NCBI RefSeq assembly: GCF_027409185.1
Contig: NC_084463.1
Span: forward strand, 156,166,369 to 156,230,368
Length of the DNA stretch: 64,000 nt
Source: Cynocephalus volans
Lineage: Eukaryota > Chordata > Mammalia > Dermoptera > Cynocephalidae
Reading direction: 5' to 3'
The translations under genes were made by a program, and so were the position numbers. The notes beneath the pieces are model-generated. The model was not told the DNA's origin and did no database searches. It saw only the letters and a program-made list of their open reading frames with translations. Every line of letters starts with the position of its first letter. Within the stretch, counting starts at the first letter, position 1. Positions 10,801 to 21,240 of the stretch are shown piece after piece.

Positions 10801-13800
10801 AGACAGCAGGCGGCGGCCCGCCCGGAGCTGTGCTCTGCCGGCCCCTGGCTGCGGGGAACGGACTTTCTCCCTCGAACCGTCTTTGACGGTGGTTGCAGGG
10901 ATGTCACCTCAAAAGCAGGGAATCTGAGTTTCCTTCCCCGTCCCTGGGGGCGGGGAGCTGGGGGAGCGCAGGGGCCCGGCCACCTCTCCGCCGGGGCCGC
11001 CAGGGGGCAGTGCGGAGCCGGGCCCGGCTGAGCCTCGCGCTCCCCGCAGACCGTGCAGATCCTCATTGGCCTCATGCAGCTGGGCTTCGGCAGCGTGCTG
11101 CTCATGGTCCGCCGCGGCCACCTGGGGATGTTCTTCATCGAAGGCGGCGTCCCCTTCTGGGGAGGAGCCTGCGTGAGTACCGGGGCCATCTGGGAGCTCA
11201 CCCCTGCCCCCTGCGCCCACCCCCGCCATTCTCCTGAGCACAGACCCCCCTAGGTGGGGGGCCCTGAATGCACTTCCTAGAAGCACTGGAGCCTCATCTA
11301 ACACCTTATTTCAAACCCTCATCGTCAACCTAAGCCTGGCTTGACTCCTATGTATGAAAAGCTCCCCACACACAGCCAGAGAAGGCTGCCAAAAAGGATG
11401 AGTGGAGGGGGTGAGGACTGGGTCCTCACCACCTGTACTGCCTGGATCCTAAGCCTCGCCCCGCAGCCAAGCCCTGTCTGCAGAAATCCTCCAGCTCCCC
11501 TCGGTGGGTCCCAGCCCTCCATGAGCTCTATCCCAGATCGGACTATACCCCGGCCCACCTGGCCACCCGGCCCTGCTGGAGAATCAGGTGAGCAAGTTGT
11601 ATCAACTCCAATACTCAGAGAGCACTTCGGTGTTTACAGAGTGAACGCTGGTGTTTGCGCCTTTTCCAAAGGTAAAAGTGTTTGGTTTGCAAGGTGTTTG
11701 CACCTTTACCTCCATATTGCCAGAGCCTCCTGGCCGTCCCGAGGAAACACAGGCTTTGGGGTCAAGCCAAGGGGGTCTGAACCCCAGCTCCACCGTCTGT
11801 TGGCCTCAACCTCCTCATCTAAAAAGTGGGTTCATAGATCAGGCACTGCCTATGCCATCGCTTGCTGAGGAAAACAAGAGGTAACCCTAAAATTCTGCAC
11901 CAAATGGTGGACTGCCATTGCAACTTCCCCTTTTAGAGGGAGAGTCAGAGATCTGCATGAGGGAGACCACCACTGAGTGAGTGGTGGGTCCAGAACCCAG
12001 CACAGTGGCTTTCTCCCCCTGCACAGGCTGCCTCCAGCAAGAGCTCAAAACCCCCACCAGTGGGGTCCAGAGAGACCAAAGTTGCTGGGGGAGAAATCAG
12101 AACAGAAAGAAACACAGGTGTCCCTTTCTTCTCTGAGTCCCACCTGCCAGGCTTTATCACAAAGTACACCCAGTAAAGACTTCAGAAATGTTGGAAAGGG
12201 AAAAAAAAACTTTTCAAATTCAGAAGTGTATCAGAGTCAGGACACCCTGTGGGACATGTGTGAATGCCAACATTTAATCATTCAGTTAGATCTTCACACT
12301 CCTGACCTCGGGGACCCCAAAAAATATACATGTATTATGTGCATTTGTCTAGAAAGAGGGCTCATAGCTTTTCTTAGAGGCTCAAAGGAGTCCTTAGTTT
12401 AAATTTTCCAAAACTGGCTGGCTGGTTAGCTCAGTTGGTTAGAGCACGGTGCTGATAACACCAAGGTCCAGGGTTCGATCCCTGTACTGGCCAGCCGCCA
12501 GCCCCCCCCAAAAAAATTCCCAAACTTGCAGGACGGGACGATAACTTGCTCCCTACAAAAAGAAAGAGGCAGGACAGCTGGAATGTGGTCCCAGTGGGCC
12601 TCCTTCTCTGTGTGACCCTGGGCAAGTCACTGCCTCTCTCTGGGGCTTGGCTTCTTTGTCTAGGACTCGTAATGTCTGTGTCCAGCCCTGAGAGCTGCAT
12701 CTAAATCCAGCTGCTGTCCTGACATCTCCACTTGATGTTGAAGAGGCAGCTCTTGATTCCTGCTGTTTCCAACCCTATTCCAGCCCCTCCCCACTTCATC
12801 TCAGCCAGTGGCACCTCCATCCACCTAATTGCCAGAGCTAAGATCATCCCAAGGTCATCCGAGCCGCCTCCCTCTCCGCGCTCCCACATCAACCCTCCCA
12901 GCACGTCCCGTCGGCTCGCCCCTGCCTGCACTGCCTCCACCCCGATCCCCACCATCTGCGCAAGTGTAGTAGCTCCTTCCTGGTCCGCTCTGTCTCCGTG
13001 TAACCCCAGCCCCCCAGCACGGGCCTCCCCGTGGTCTGTCCCTGCGGTCTCTCCAGTGTGGCAGCAAGTGCAAGGGTGCAGCCTGCCAGCCCGCTGAGCA
13101 TTCAGCCAAAACCAGCACCACGTGCTCTGGCTCCATTCTAGTTCAGCCAGTCGTGGGGCCAGCCCAGAGCCACTGCAAGGCAACGGCTGGGTGCTGGGTG
13201 CCATGATGTGGGTCCAGTGGGGGGCCAGGCTCCCACCCTCCATGCCCTGCACCCTCCCACTGGCATCTCAGCTCAGAGAGGCCTTCTGTGACAATCCCCC
13301 CCAACCCCCAGTGACTCCTCATCACGTCATCACACCCAAACTCTTCTTCATTGTCTATTTGCTAAGTGTCACTCTTCCCCAATTAGAGTAGAAGCCCCGT
13401 GAGAGCAGGGATCGTGTCTGTCTTGCTCAACCCTGTTCTGTTCCTGGCACATAAGTGCCGCTCAGTCAGTGTTTGTTGAGCGGCTGTCTGAGGAACAATC
13501 CCCTCCCATGAGGCTCTGGCAATATGGTGTCAATGAAAACACTTACTCATCAGCTATGGCTCTAGTCCCCTGGACAGGAGCCCCTAGTAACCAGGGGACA
13601 AACTTACAGAGAGACCCAAGGTGCCTGGCCGGGAGGCAAGGTGCTCTGCAGCCTCTCATCAGAGCCCAGACACAGGTGCCCTGCCCAGGGTCCTGGACAA
13701 AGCCTCACTCGTCCCCTCTTCCCCACACAGTTCATCATCTCTGGGTCCCTCTCAGTGGCGGCTGAGAAGAACCACACCAGCTGCCTGGTGAGTCTGAACG

Positions 13801-16800
13801 GGTGGACCCAGGGGTGGGGATGGGCCACAGCTGGATTCCACCCCACTCTGCACTCCCATCTGCTCACTATTCAGCCATTCAGCGAGCATTTCCGGGGGGC
13901 CTGCTAAGCGCTGGAGGGGTTGTTGGGGAGGGGCGGGGTCAACACCAGGCAGACCAGACACCGACCCTCCGTGTATGCAAAAGGAGGGGCCAGGACACAC
14001 TTTCAAAATACAACCCAGGGTAGAAAGTGACAGTCCACAGATGAAGCGCTCGGGCCATTCAGAGAAAGTTGTGCAAAGGCCTCCTGGAAGAGCAGACAGC
14101 GAGCTGGGCCTTGGCGTGCGGGTGGGACTTGGAAACACCAAGGGAAAAGCATCAGAAGGCGTGAAGCGGCGTGGGCACGGTTGCTATGGAAACCATGGTG
14201 TCTCCACTGGACCAGGGCAGAGGTCCAGGAAAGGGGTGGAAAAAATTAGATGGGGAAATGCTCTGGAGGGGGTCCTGGAAGGTTCCAGTGCCTTGGCTGG
14301 CCACCAGGAGGCGATGAAGGCATATGAACAAGACAGTAGCAGCATCCCCCAGGCTCAGAGAACACGGCCACAAGGGTCTGGAGCTTAGGTTCTGGTGTCT
14401 GCAAAGACACCCAAAAAACAAACTAGCAAGTAAGATAGTTACTGAGCACAAAAAGCGCTAAAAGGAAGCAGACAGGATAATGTGAGAGTCGTTCTGCTCA
14501 GCTCAGACAGTCTGGGATCCCTGAGCGCAGACCTCACAGTTCAGATGGCCACAGCCAAGGAAGAGCCGGGTGGGGAGAGGGGCCCAGGGCTGGACCATTG
14601 AAAACCGGAGGCAGGGTGACAGGGAAAGGCCAGGGGAGGTGATTCAGAACCTGAATGTGGTTTGGAATTGATTTTAAGGGCAATGGAGGCCACTGACTGT
14701 ATAAGCAGAGGAATCCTTGCCCTTTTTATATTCTAGAGAGCTGCCCTGGGTGCTGGACAGAGAATGGGTTGCAGAAGGGCAGGACTGGAAGTGGGGGTCC
14801 TCAAGACCAAATTCAATGTCCGCTTGGGCTGTAAACTCGAGGAGGGCCGAGACCTGACTTACCCGCCCCTCACAGCACCTTGCATAGGCCAGACATGCAA
14901 TAGGTGCTCAAGAAAAGCTCATCAAATTAATTAATTGATTGCCTGATTGATTCTCTGCTCTGGTCTCAGTGACCTCCTGGCTGTCATTTGAAAAAAAAAC
15001 AAAAAGAAAGAAAGTCAGGTATCTTTGAACTTGAATGGGTATTGCAGTGCCCAGCCCACTGTAAGGCTGGGCAGTTTCATCAGAATTTTCCAGCTACCAG
15101 GCCAAAAGAGCATCAGGTTCTGGTTGCATAGGGACAGTGACCCCTGGGTGACCACCTGGACCACCACAGGGATTCATTCACCCTACATGCTCTTCGGACC
15201 CAAGCACAAGAGCGTGGCCCCTGCCTCCTTGGCTGTGGGAGGGAGGTGTTGGGGGGTGGCAGGTGAGCTGTGGCCTCTCCTCCTTTCCCCTTCACTTCTC
15301 TCTCCCCTCTGCTTCTTGCCCTCCCATCTCTCTCCTTCCTGCAGGTGAGGGGCAGCCTTGGGACCAACATTCTCAGTGCCATGGTGGCCTTTGCTGGGAC
15401 AGCCATTCTGCTCATGGATTTTGGTGTCACTAACTGGGTGTGTTGTCACATACCCCCAACAGTGGGAAAACTTGGAGAATGCTGGAGCCATGTCCAGGAG
15501 GGGGAGGGAGGCAAGAGTGGGCAGCACTAGGATGTTGGCAGGGCCTGCCGGTCCCAATAGACCCCATGAGTATATTGACCTATGACCCTACCCCGAGAAT
15601 GGGCATCAGGGGCATGGAGAGAAAGCCTGTACAGGGAAAGAGAGGGTGGGGACAGGCAGCAGGACTGGCCCACGTGCAGCTCTGCCACCAACTGGCTCTT
15701 TAACCTTGGGCGAGTTCTTCTCAGCCCCTGACCGTGGGTTTCTGGTCCCCAGGACGTGGGCAGGGGCTATCTGGCCGTGCTTACCATCTTCACCATCCTG
15801 GAGTTCTTCATTGCAGTCATTGCCACCCACTTTGGGTGCCAAGCCACCCGCGCCCAAACCAACGCGGTAAGTACTTCAACCGCCACGTCCACCTAAACCT
15901 GAGCCTCTGGGAAAGGCTGCTGGCTGGGAAGCAACACGGGGAAAGGGCGCTGCAATGAGCGTCCCACTCACCCATCAGGGGACCCAAAGAAGTCTTCGCA
16001 AAGAAGTCCTCGTCAGTGAAGATGGGACTATTCTCCTCGTGGCCACAGGAGGGCGCCAGCGCCGACAGACCAGCTGCCTTGTGCGGCTGCGCAGACAGCC
16101 TGGGCTCCTCCGGGGAGAAGGGGCGTGCAGTGCACAGACGAGCAGCTCCGGCCCGGGCGGGCAGAACGGCAGCAAGGGCCGGCCGGCTGGCTCAGGCTAG
16201 AGCGCGGTGGTAGAACACCAAGGTCGGGGGTTCGGTTCCCCGTACCGACCAGCCGCCAAAAAATAAAACAGGGCGGTGGCATTTGAGCTTAGTTTCCATG
16301 GAGGGTGGAAAGGGGGTGATGGGGGGGAGAGGGGGCATTTGCAGGGGGTTCCTCGGGGGGTGGGGGGCGGTGCTGCGTGGCAGGTGGCTGTATGCAGAAT
16401 GGGAAGGTGAGAGTCTTTGGGTTCAGGGAAATCCGTCAGAAGATCAGGGCCTGAACCACGGCAGAAGAGTCTCAGAGAGAAAGGACACCAGAACGTGAGC
16501 TCCTAGAGAAATGGGGGTTTTGCCTGTTTTGTTCCCCGGTGTACTCCCAATGCTTGGATTATAGTTGGCCCCAGTAAATGTTTTTTGAAATATTAGTTGA
16601 ACAGGTGGCAGTTCTATGTGTATAATTCAGATTTGCAGAATTCATTACTAGGACGCTGTTCTCGGAGTCCCCACAAGGGGGCACAATTGTAACACCTCCC
16701 TGAAGGCTCCAGGCCTTTCATTGGGTTTTCTTTTTTTTTTTATTTTTATTTTTTTTCAGCCTGTAATTTTCCTGCCAAACGCTTTCAGCGCAGACTTCAA

Positions 16801-16876
16801 CATCCCCAGCCCGGCAGCCTCACCGCCTCCTGCTTATGACAATGTGGCATACATGCCCAAGGAGTCGTCTGAGTAG
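7587..16876 (+). CDS. MS4A15: MS4A15, membrane-spanning 4-domains A15 (six coding exons)
   Basis: Coding exons are 7587-7811, 11050-11172, 13731-13787, 15345-15437, 15753-15866 and 16760-16876 including TAG. They join in phase 0 to 242 codons, close to the human length I recall (about 240). Introns begin GT and end AG. The start is the ATG in the second half of a spliced exon (acceptor AG 7571-7572); the N-terminus MSAGPASNGVFVV is the MS4A15 signature. Residues 1-75 are a proline-rich cytoplasmic head. Spans 1 and 2 lie at about 77-97 and 108-127, span 3 at about 140-160 and span 4 at about 172-195. The tail carries PPPAYDNV, a PPxY motif. The family is CD20-like plasma-membrane proteins that act as ion-channel-associated or signalling adaptors. 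MS4A15 has been linked to lung epithelium and calcium/lipid handling (known, not visible here). Codon 166 at the end of coding exon 4 is Trp where I recall Arg in human. No lesion is seen. Confidence 0.96.
8428..8465. repeat. (GATA/GACA)n microsatellite
   Basis: About nine tetramers mixing GATA and GACA, directly abutting the mitochondrial insertion. Confidence 0.9.
8469..8880 (-). pseudogene. NUMT: nuclear copy of part of mitochondrial ND2
   Basis: On the reverse strand under the vertebrate mitochondrial code the segment reads as NADH dehydrogenase subunit 2. From the 8880 end come AAAKYFLAQAT, then FHFWVPEVTQGIPLISGM, then LNQTQLGKILAYSS near 8475. FHFWVPEVTQG is an invariant ND2 motif, and its Trp is TGA, so the segment is of mitochondrial origin. 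It covers roughly codons 57-178 of about 347, with no reading-frame break through most of it. It is a pseudogene in the nucleus. It lies between a microsatellite and an LTR-like block. Confidence 0.93.
8887..9335 (-). mobile_element. LTR-like retroviral fragment, probably class I ERV
   Basis: Read on the minus strand it has LTR order: several CCAAT boxes (three GATTGG on the + strand, 9060-9190), a TATA-like CCTTATAAAAG (about 9030) and AATAAA (about 8938) before the end. Borders are approximate and no TSD was resolved. Confidence 0.55.
9338..9357. repeat. Short (TA)n tract
   Basis: CCTATATATATATATACATA, next to the end of the LTR-like block. Confidence 0.7.
9452..9640 (-). repeat. MIR SINE
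   Basis: CTATTTATTAAGTGCTTCC, TGTGCCAAGGACTTTG and GGAACTGAGGTTTGTCAAGG...CCACTTGCCCAAG follow the reverse MIR consensus. Confidence 0.75.
9958..10125 (+). repeat. MIR SINE
   Basis: CAGCTTTAGAGTCAGCTGGCC, CATCACTGAGCCTCAATTTCC, then ATAATCACACCTACCTCATC. Confidence 0.75.
10625..11200. promoter_or_regulatory. CpG-rich block overlapping MS4A15 coding exon 2
   Basis: A dense run of CG dinucleotides (GCGCAGCGCTGG, GACGCGTTCC, GCGGGCGCGGCGCTC) contrasts with the CpG-poor surroundings. It ends inside coding exon 2. It could be an intragenic CpG island or alternative promoter. An in-frame ATG at 11074 would give a protein starting inside span 1. No TATA box is seen, and function is inferred only. 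Confidence 0.5.
11050..11172 (+). CDS. MS4A15: MS4A15 coding exon 2 (membrane span 1 and start of span 2)
   Basis: Acceptor CCCCGCAG ends at 11049 and donor GTGAGT starts at 11173; 41 codons, phase 0. It encodes TVQILIGLMQLGFGSVLLMV (span 1) and ends in GGVPFWGGAC, the family-typical start of span 2. A CpG-rich block lies directly upstream. Confidence 0.96.
11173..13730. other. MS4A15 intron 2
   Basis: It contains a MIR-like fragment (11748-11860), one monomeric tRNA-Ile SINE (12416-12518) and MIR-like sequence near 12600-12670. The rest (12700-13700) is GC-rich unique sequence with no identifiable feature. Confidence 0.8.
12416..12518 (+). mobile_element. Monomeric tRNA-Ile-derived SINE (colugo t-SINE type)
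   Basis: The head GGTTAGCTCAGTTGGTTAGAG, the anticodon region CTGATAACACC and the B box GGTTCGATCC correspond to tRNA-Ile. It is followed by CCAGCCGCC and an A-rich tail. An imperfect duplication flanks it (TTCCAAAACT before, TTCCCAAACT after). T-stem mismatches and the tail show it is a SINE rather than a tRNA gene. Confidence 0.88.
13731..13787 (+). CDS. MS4A15: MS4A15 coding exon 3 (rest of span 2)
   Basis: Acceptor CCACACAG ends at 13730 and donor GTGAGT starts at 13788; exactly 57 bp, 19 codons, FIISGSLSVAAEKNHTSCL. The FIISGSLSVAAE motif is a family hallmark. Confidence 0.96.
13788..15344. other. MS4A15 intron 3
   Basis: Unique sequence. It has a short A-rich tract near 14991-15012. 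No repeat or exon was recognised. Confidence 0.7.
15345..15437 (+). CDS. MS4A15: MS4A15 coding exon 4 (span 3)
   Basis: Acceptor TTCCTGCAG ends at 15344. 31 codons cover span 3 (SLGTNILSAMVAFAGTAILL) and the short loop DFGVTNW. The donor is GTGTGT, weaker than the others in the gene. The last codon is TGG (Trp), probably a CpG-type change from an Arg codon. Confidence 0.94.
15753..15866 (+). CDS. MS4A15: MS4A15 coding exon 5 (span 4)
   Basis: Acceptor TGGTCCCCAG ends at 15752 and donor GTAAGT starts at 15867. 38 codons: DVGRGYLAVL, then span 4 (TIFTILEFFIAVIATHFGCQA). The FGCQ motif closing span 4 is typical of the family. Confidence 0.95.
15867..16759. other. MS4A15 intron 5
   Basis: It contains a GC-rich patch (16020-16175), a monomeric SINE, G-rich runs around 16310-16375 and a long T-rich tract before the acceptor. 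Confidence 0.8.
16178..16270 (+). mobile_element. Monomeric tRNA-Ile-derived SINE
   Basis: GGCCGGCTGGCTCAGGCTAGAG, AACACCAAGGTCGGGGGTTCGG, GACCAGCCGCC and an A-rich end. It is a diverged copy of the 12416 element. Confidence 0.85.
16760..16876 (+). CDS. MS4A15: MS4A15 last coding exon, C-terminal tail
   Basis: The acceptor follows a very long T-rich tract (about 16731-16756) and ends CAG at 16759. 38 codons then TAG at 16874-16876. The tail has VIFLPNAFSADFNIPSP and PPPAYDNVAY, a PPxY motif of the kind bound by WW domains. Confidence 0.95.
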   Translation, partial: PVIFLPNAFSADFNIPSPAASPPPAYDNVAYMPKESSE

Positions 16877-17925
16877 CAGATTGTGACTCCAGCAGGTTGG
16901 AGTCCAGCCTTTCCCCTCTGGGCCCAGCCTCTCCCCACCCCCACCTTGTTCATCAAGGGGCAGCCCCTCTCCTGCTGTCTCCCCTCACCCAATCCACACA
17001 TATTGAGGCACCTGAGTGAAGCATTCCCCAGGGACGTCTGTCCCACACATTTCCCCAAAGGGTTTCTTTCCTAAAAGACACTAGGTCATGTCAAGGTGCA
17101 TGTTCTTCAGCTCCATGAGCCCTGTCCGCTGTCCAGGAATGACCCTCGTGTGACTTTGCATTTCTCTCTGCTCATTGGAGGAAATCCTAATGCCACTGAA
17201 CACTCAGGTTCAAGGCTGTCCTGGCCCTCAGGCCTTGAGAAGGTCATTAAGCCCAGAGAGCCCAGATCCTCCAAAATGGAGTAGAGTCTGGCCCTAGGAC
17301 TTCACAGAGGTGCAGAGCTCAGGCCGAGGCCACATGGCAGAGCAGTGGGCCTGACTTTGGGCCTCCTGGCCGCAAGAGTAGCTCTGTCCTTTGTCATCTG
17401 CTGCTACATCTTTGGGCCTTAGTTTCCCCACCTGGAAACTGAAATGTTGAACCAGATAACCTGTAAGGTCCTTCCAGCACCTCTGGGTTCCCTGAAGTCC
17501 TGGGTCTAGGCCAGACATTCTCTCCCAACTCTCTCCAGAAGCCTTCATTTTCCTTATCTGTAATACGGAATTGGTGTTGACTCCTCTCCCCTTCCCCCTG
17601 GGAAAGGGTAGGGTGGGAGGTTGCAGGGAAGGGCTGAAGCCAGCGCAGTCCTCCAGGCCTCCACCACAGTCAGCATCAACAGATGCACGGCCAAGGTAGC
17701 CTCCCTCCCCCAGTGGCTTGGGACCTCCTTGTGCCTTTCAGTGCCACCCTCCCCACACCCACAGCCTGAGGAGCAAGGATGTCCCTGAGGGTTACCACAA
17801 GAGCTGGGCTGGGTCTCTGGGGACAAACAGACACCTTCAGCTGGCTATTCACAGGCCCAGGCAGATGGTTTGTCTTGTCCATACCACAGAGGGAAATAAA
17901 CAGTGTGGCTTAAATTTTGAGTTGG
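16877..17925 (+). other. MS4A15: MS4A15 3' UTR (inferred)
   Basis: This is non-coding sequence between the MS4A15 stop and its likely polyA site. The first canonical AATAAA is at 17895-17900, followed by GT/T-rich sequence (GAGTTGGTCTCTTTG). No repeats or other genes are evident. The exact cleavage site is an estimate. Confidence 0.7.
17895..17900 (+). promoter_or_regulatory. AATAAA polyadenylation signal of MS4A15
   Basis: Canonical hexamer about 1.0 kb after the stop codon, followed by a T/G-rich element 20-35 nt downstream. It fits a normal mammalian 3' end. Confidence 0.7.
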
Positions 17926-18099
17926 TCTCTTTGCAATGACTTTTTCTTTTTAATCTCAGGGGCTTCTAAGCCCATGTTTATCAGAGGACCTAGGTAACTG
18001 TCCCAGCGTCACAGCAAAAGGGCTCTTATGGGTGCCAAGTGCTATGCTCTGTGTGGTATAATCCTCACACCGATCCTGTCTCCACCTCAGCCCAAACAA

Positions 18100-18215
18100 G
18101 CAAGCATTCATATGCCTACTCTGCAACAAAGGAGGCTGAAGCTCAAAGAGGTTAAATCACATGCCCAAGGCCACTGAGCTAGTAAGAAGCAGTGCGGGGA
18201 TTTGAACCATGGGCT
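18100..18215 (-). repeat. MIR SINE
   Basis: AGGAGGCTGAAGCTCAAAGAGGTTAAATCACATGCCCAAGG, then GAGCTAGTAAGAAG. Confidence 0.75.
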
Positions 18216-19194
18216 CGCATGGGCTCCCCATAGCCCAAGCCACCAACCCTCTTTCCTCCTGCCCTGTTTCTTCATCCCAAAGACTGGACAGGCGGCGTTC
18301 CTCTGCACACCTACTTCTTCATCTAACAAACTCCTGCTCCTCCTTCAAGACCCATTTTCAATGTTACCCCTTCTGTGAAGTCTTCCCAAAGGAGGGGTAG
18401 TGGACTAAGTGCCATTCGACTACAGGGCCGAGACTAGGGTGCCGTTTAAAGAGGACTCTCAGGGTTGTGCCAGTGCAGAGCTGAGGTGTGGCTTACAACA
18501 AGCTTTGGCTGAAAAATCAAGAGAGGAGACAAGGATTTAGAGCTTAGAATTTATGATCGTAAAGTATAGAGCTGAGGGGAAATGTGCTTGAGGCTTTAAG
18601 GGCAGTTTTCTTGGCACGCATAAAGGAGGTTAGAGATATTTCAGAGCTGAGAGGAGGAGTTTGGAGAGAGGGAGGGAGGGAGGGAGAAAAAAGGAAAAGA
18701 GAGCTTAACATCGGGCTGGAATTACTGCCCTCTGTCTTCCGCTAAGTCCCTCTGGGGACAAGGGCGACAAAAGACATAGATCAATTAGGAGCAATTAGAG
18801 AGCCGGGATGCTTCCTCATATCCCAGGTTATATCCTGAAGAGGCAGCAAGGTCCCTAGAGACATCCATGTCCAAACTCATGGAGCCACAGTGTAGAGTGG
18901 TGACGGCTGAGGGCTGTTCTTGGTGACACGGAGTCCTGCACTCCCATGTGCTGTGTAAGTCAAAGTGTCGCAAGGCTTCCTGTGCTTCCTGAGAGGGCCA
19001 GGGGTGTGGTGTGGATCCCACGAGACTGTCACTTCATAGCAAATAAAAGATTGGGGACAGTGGCCACCACTGAGAGACCAGCAAGGACAAACTACACCTC
19101 AGCAGAGGCCCGCAAAGACAGATAATGGCTTGTGGACTGGAAGTCACAAGAAGTGACCGAATTATCCCAAATTGGCAAGATTAAGTTTTCTAGC

Positions 19195-21090
19195 ACTGAG
19201 AGGAAATGGGAGGTGGAACACTGAAAACTACAAAACATTACAAAGAGAAATTATCAAAGGCCTAAATAAATGAAGGCATATGCTGTGCTCATGGATTGGA
19301 AAGCTCAATTTTGTTCAAATGTCTTCAATCTCCAAAGTTTATCCTACAGTCAATGCAATCCCACTCAAAATTTCAGCACTTTATTTTGGGAGAAAGCAAA
19401 AAGTCAATTTTAACATTCATATGAAAATGCAAAGGACCTGAAAGGTCCAAGAAAACCTTAAAGAAAAACAAAGTCAGAGGACTTAAACTAACAGAGTTCA
19501 AGACTTCGAATAAAGCAATAATTCAGATAGCATACTTTTAGTGCAAAAATATACAAATCAACCAGTGAAATAGAATAGTGAGCCCAGAAACAGACTCTCA
19601 CATATACAGTCACTTGATTCTATAACAAAGACACCTCTGCAATTCAGTGGAGAAAGGATGTTCTCAATAAATGGTGCTGGAGAAATTGGATATTGGTATA
19701 GGAAAAAAAAAAATGAACCTTATTGCTACCTCACACTGTAGATAAGAAATTAATTCAAGATGTGTCATAGATCTGAACTCTAAAACCAAAACAAGCTTCT
19801 AATAGAAAACATAGGAGAATGTCTTTATTACATCGGGATAAAGAAGATTTATTAAACTAGACACACTCAGAAAAAAAGGAAACACTAATTAGAAAAGATT
19901 GACAAACAGAGTTTATTAAAATTAAGAACTTCTGTTTATCAAAAAACACCATCAACGTGAAAATATAAATCACAGACTGGAACTTCAGAATACATATCTG
20001 CCCGAGGTCTCATATACTGAATATATAAAACAACTCCTAGAAATAAATAAGAAAAAGAAACACAACTCAGTTTAAAATGGGCAAAGAACTTGAACAGACA
20101 TGTCACAAAAGGGAATATCATAATGGCCCATAAATGTGTTCAACATCATCAGTTATCAGAGAAATGCAAATTAAAACTACAATGAAATGCCACAACATAC
20201 CAGAATGGCTAAAACCAGTGCTGCTGAGCTTGGGGCACAATCTTCTTACACGTTGCTGGTGGAAGTATAAATTGATACGAACACTTTGGAAAAAATGTTT
20301 AGCGAGATCTACTAAAGCTAAACATATGCATGCAATATAACCCAACGGTCCTATTCCTAGATATATACCCCACAGAAATGAGTGAATGTCCACTGTATCA
20401 GTCCGTTTTGTGTTGCTATAACAGAACTACCTGAGACAGGGTAATTTATAAAGAACAGAAGTTTATGTGGCTTACGATTCTAGGACAGCTGCATCTGGCA
20501 CGGGCCTCAGGCTGCTTCTACTCATGGTGGAAAGTGGCAGGCAGCTGGCAGGTACAAGCAGATCACATGGCGAGAGGAAGCAAGAGAAAGAGAGAAGGTG
20601 CCAGGGTCTTTTTAAACAAGCAGCTCTCGCGGGAACTAATAGAGCAGAACTCACTCAGGACCCCCTCCCCCAGGGAGAGCATTCATCCACTCATGAGGGA
20701 TCCGCCCCCATGACTCAAACAGCTTCCAGCACTGCCACATTGGGGATCAGACTTCCACATGAGTTTTGGAGGGAACAATAGTATCCAAACTCCATCATCC
20801 ACCAAAAGGCATGAGCATAAGCTTTTAATCACAGCTTTATTGATAATAGGCAAAAGCTTGAAACATCTCAAATGTCCGTCAACAATACAACAGGTAAATA
20901 AATTGCAGTGTATTCATTAAAAAAAAAAAAGGAATAAATAAAAAAGAACAAACCACTGTTACGTCTAACACATGGATGAATCTCAGTGAAAGAAGCCAGA
21001 CAAAAGAGTACAGACTGCATTATCCCACTGATGTGAATTTCCAGAGCAGGTGACAGAAACTGAAGGCGATAGGCGCCAGCGTCGTGGTTT
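19195..21090 (+). mobile_element. Old LINE-1 3' part (L1M-type), split by an LTR
   Basis: Degraded ORF2 3' sequence: CAATGCAATCCCACTCAAAATTTCAGC, AATAAATGGTGCTGGAGAAATTGG, AAATGCAAATTAAAACTACAATGAAATGCC. A 3' UTR follows after the LTR at 20394-20797. The reading frame is broken in many places. Confidence 0.85.
20394..20797 (-). mobile_element. Solo MST/THE1-like MaLR LTR inserted in the old L1
   Basis: The antisense copy begins TGTATCAGTCCGTTTTGTG and ends AAACTCCATCA, giving TG...CA ends. A perfect 5-bp TSD TCCAC flanks it at 20389-20393 and 20798-20802. The internal CCGCCCCCATGACTCAAACA matches MST/THE1. Confidence 0.93.
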
Positions 21091-21092
21091 GC

Positions 21093-21240
21093 CCACCAGG
21101 TAATCTCTCCATCTCAAGAACCTTAACTTAGTTATATCTCCAAAGCCCTTTTTGCCATGTAAGTTTACATATTCGCGGGTTCTAGGGATGTGGACGTCTT
21201 GGGGGGGGGCGGGTGGCTATTATTCTGCCAGACACAAACT
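21093..21240 (-). mobile_element. MLT1 LTR fragment
   Basis: GGTAATCTCTCCATCTCAAGAACCTTAACTTAG, CCATGTAAGTTTACATATTC, GGGATGTGGACGTCTTGGG and ATTATTCTGCC follow the antisense MLT1 order. Confidence 0.75.

Larger units (their letters stand above)
7812..11049. other. MS4A15 intron 1
   Basis: It contains a (GATA/GACA)n tract, a mitochondrial ND2 copy, an LTR-like block, MIR copies and, at its 3' end, a CpG-rich block. 7812-8425 shows nothing identifiable. Confidence 0.85.

Noticed and set aside
10710-11201. 163-codon minus-strand ORF over the CpG-rich block
   Set aside because: GC-rich sequence has few stop codons. It overlaps MS4A15 coding exon 2 in antisense and has no recognisable domain.
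12416-12494. tRNA-Ile gene
   Set aside because: The T-stem has mismatches, there is an A-rich tail and flanking direct repeats, and related copies lie elsewhere in the window. It is a SINE.
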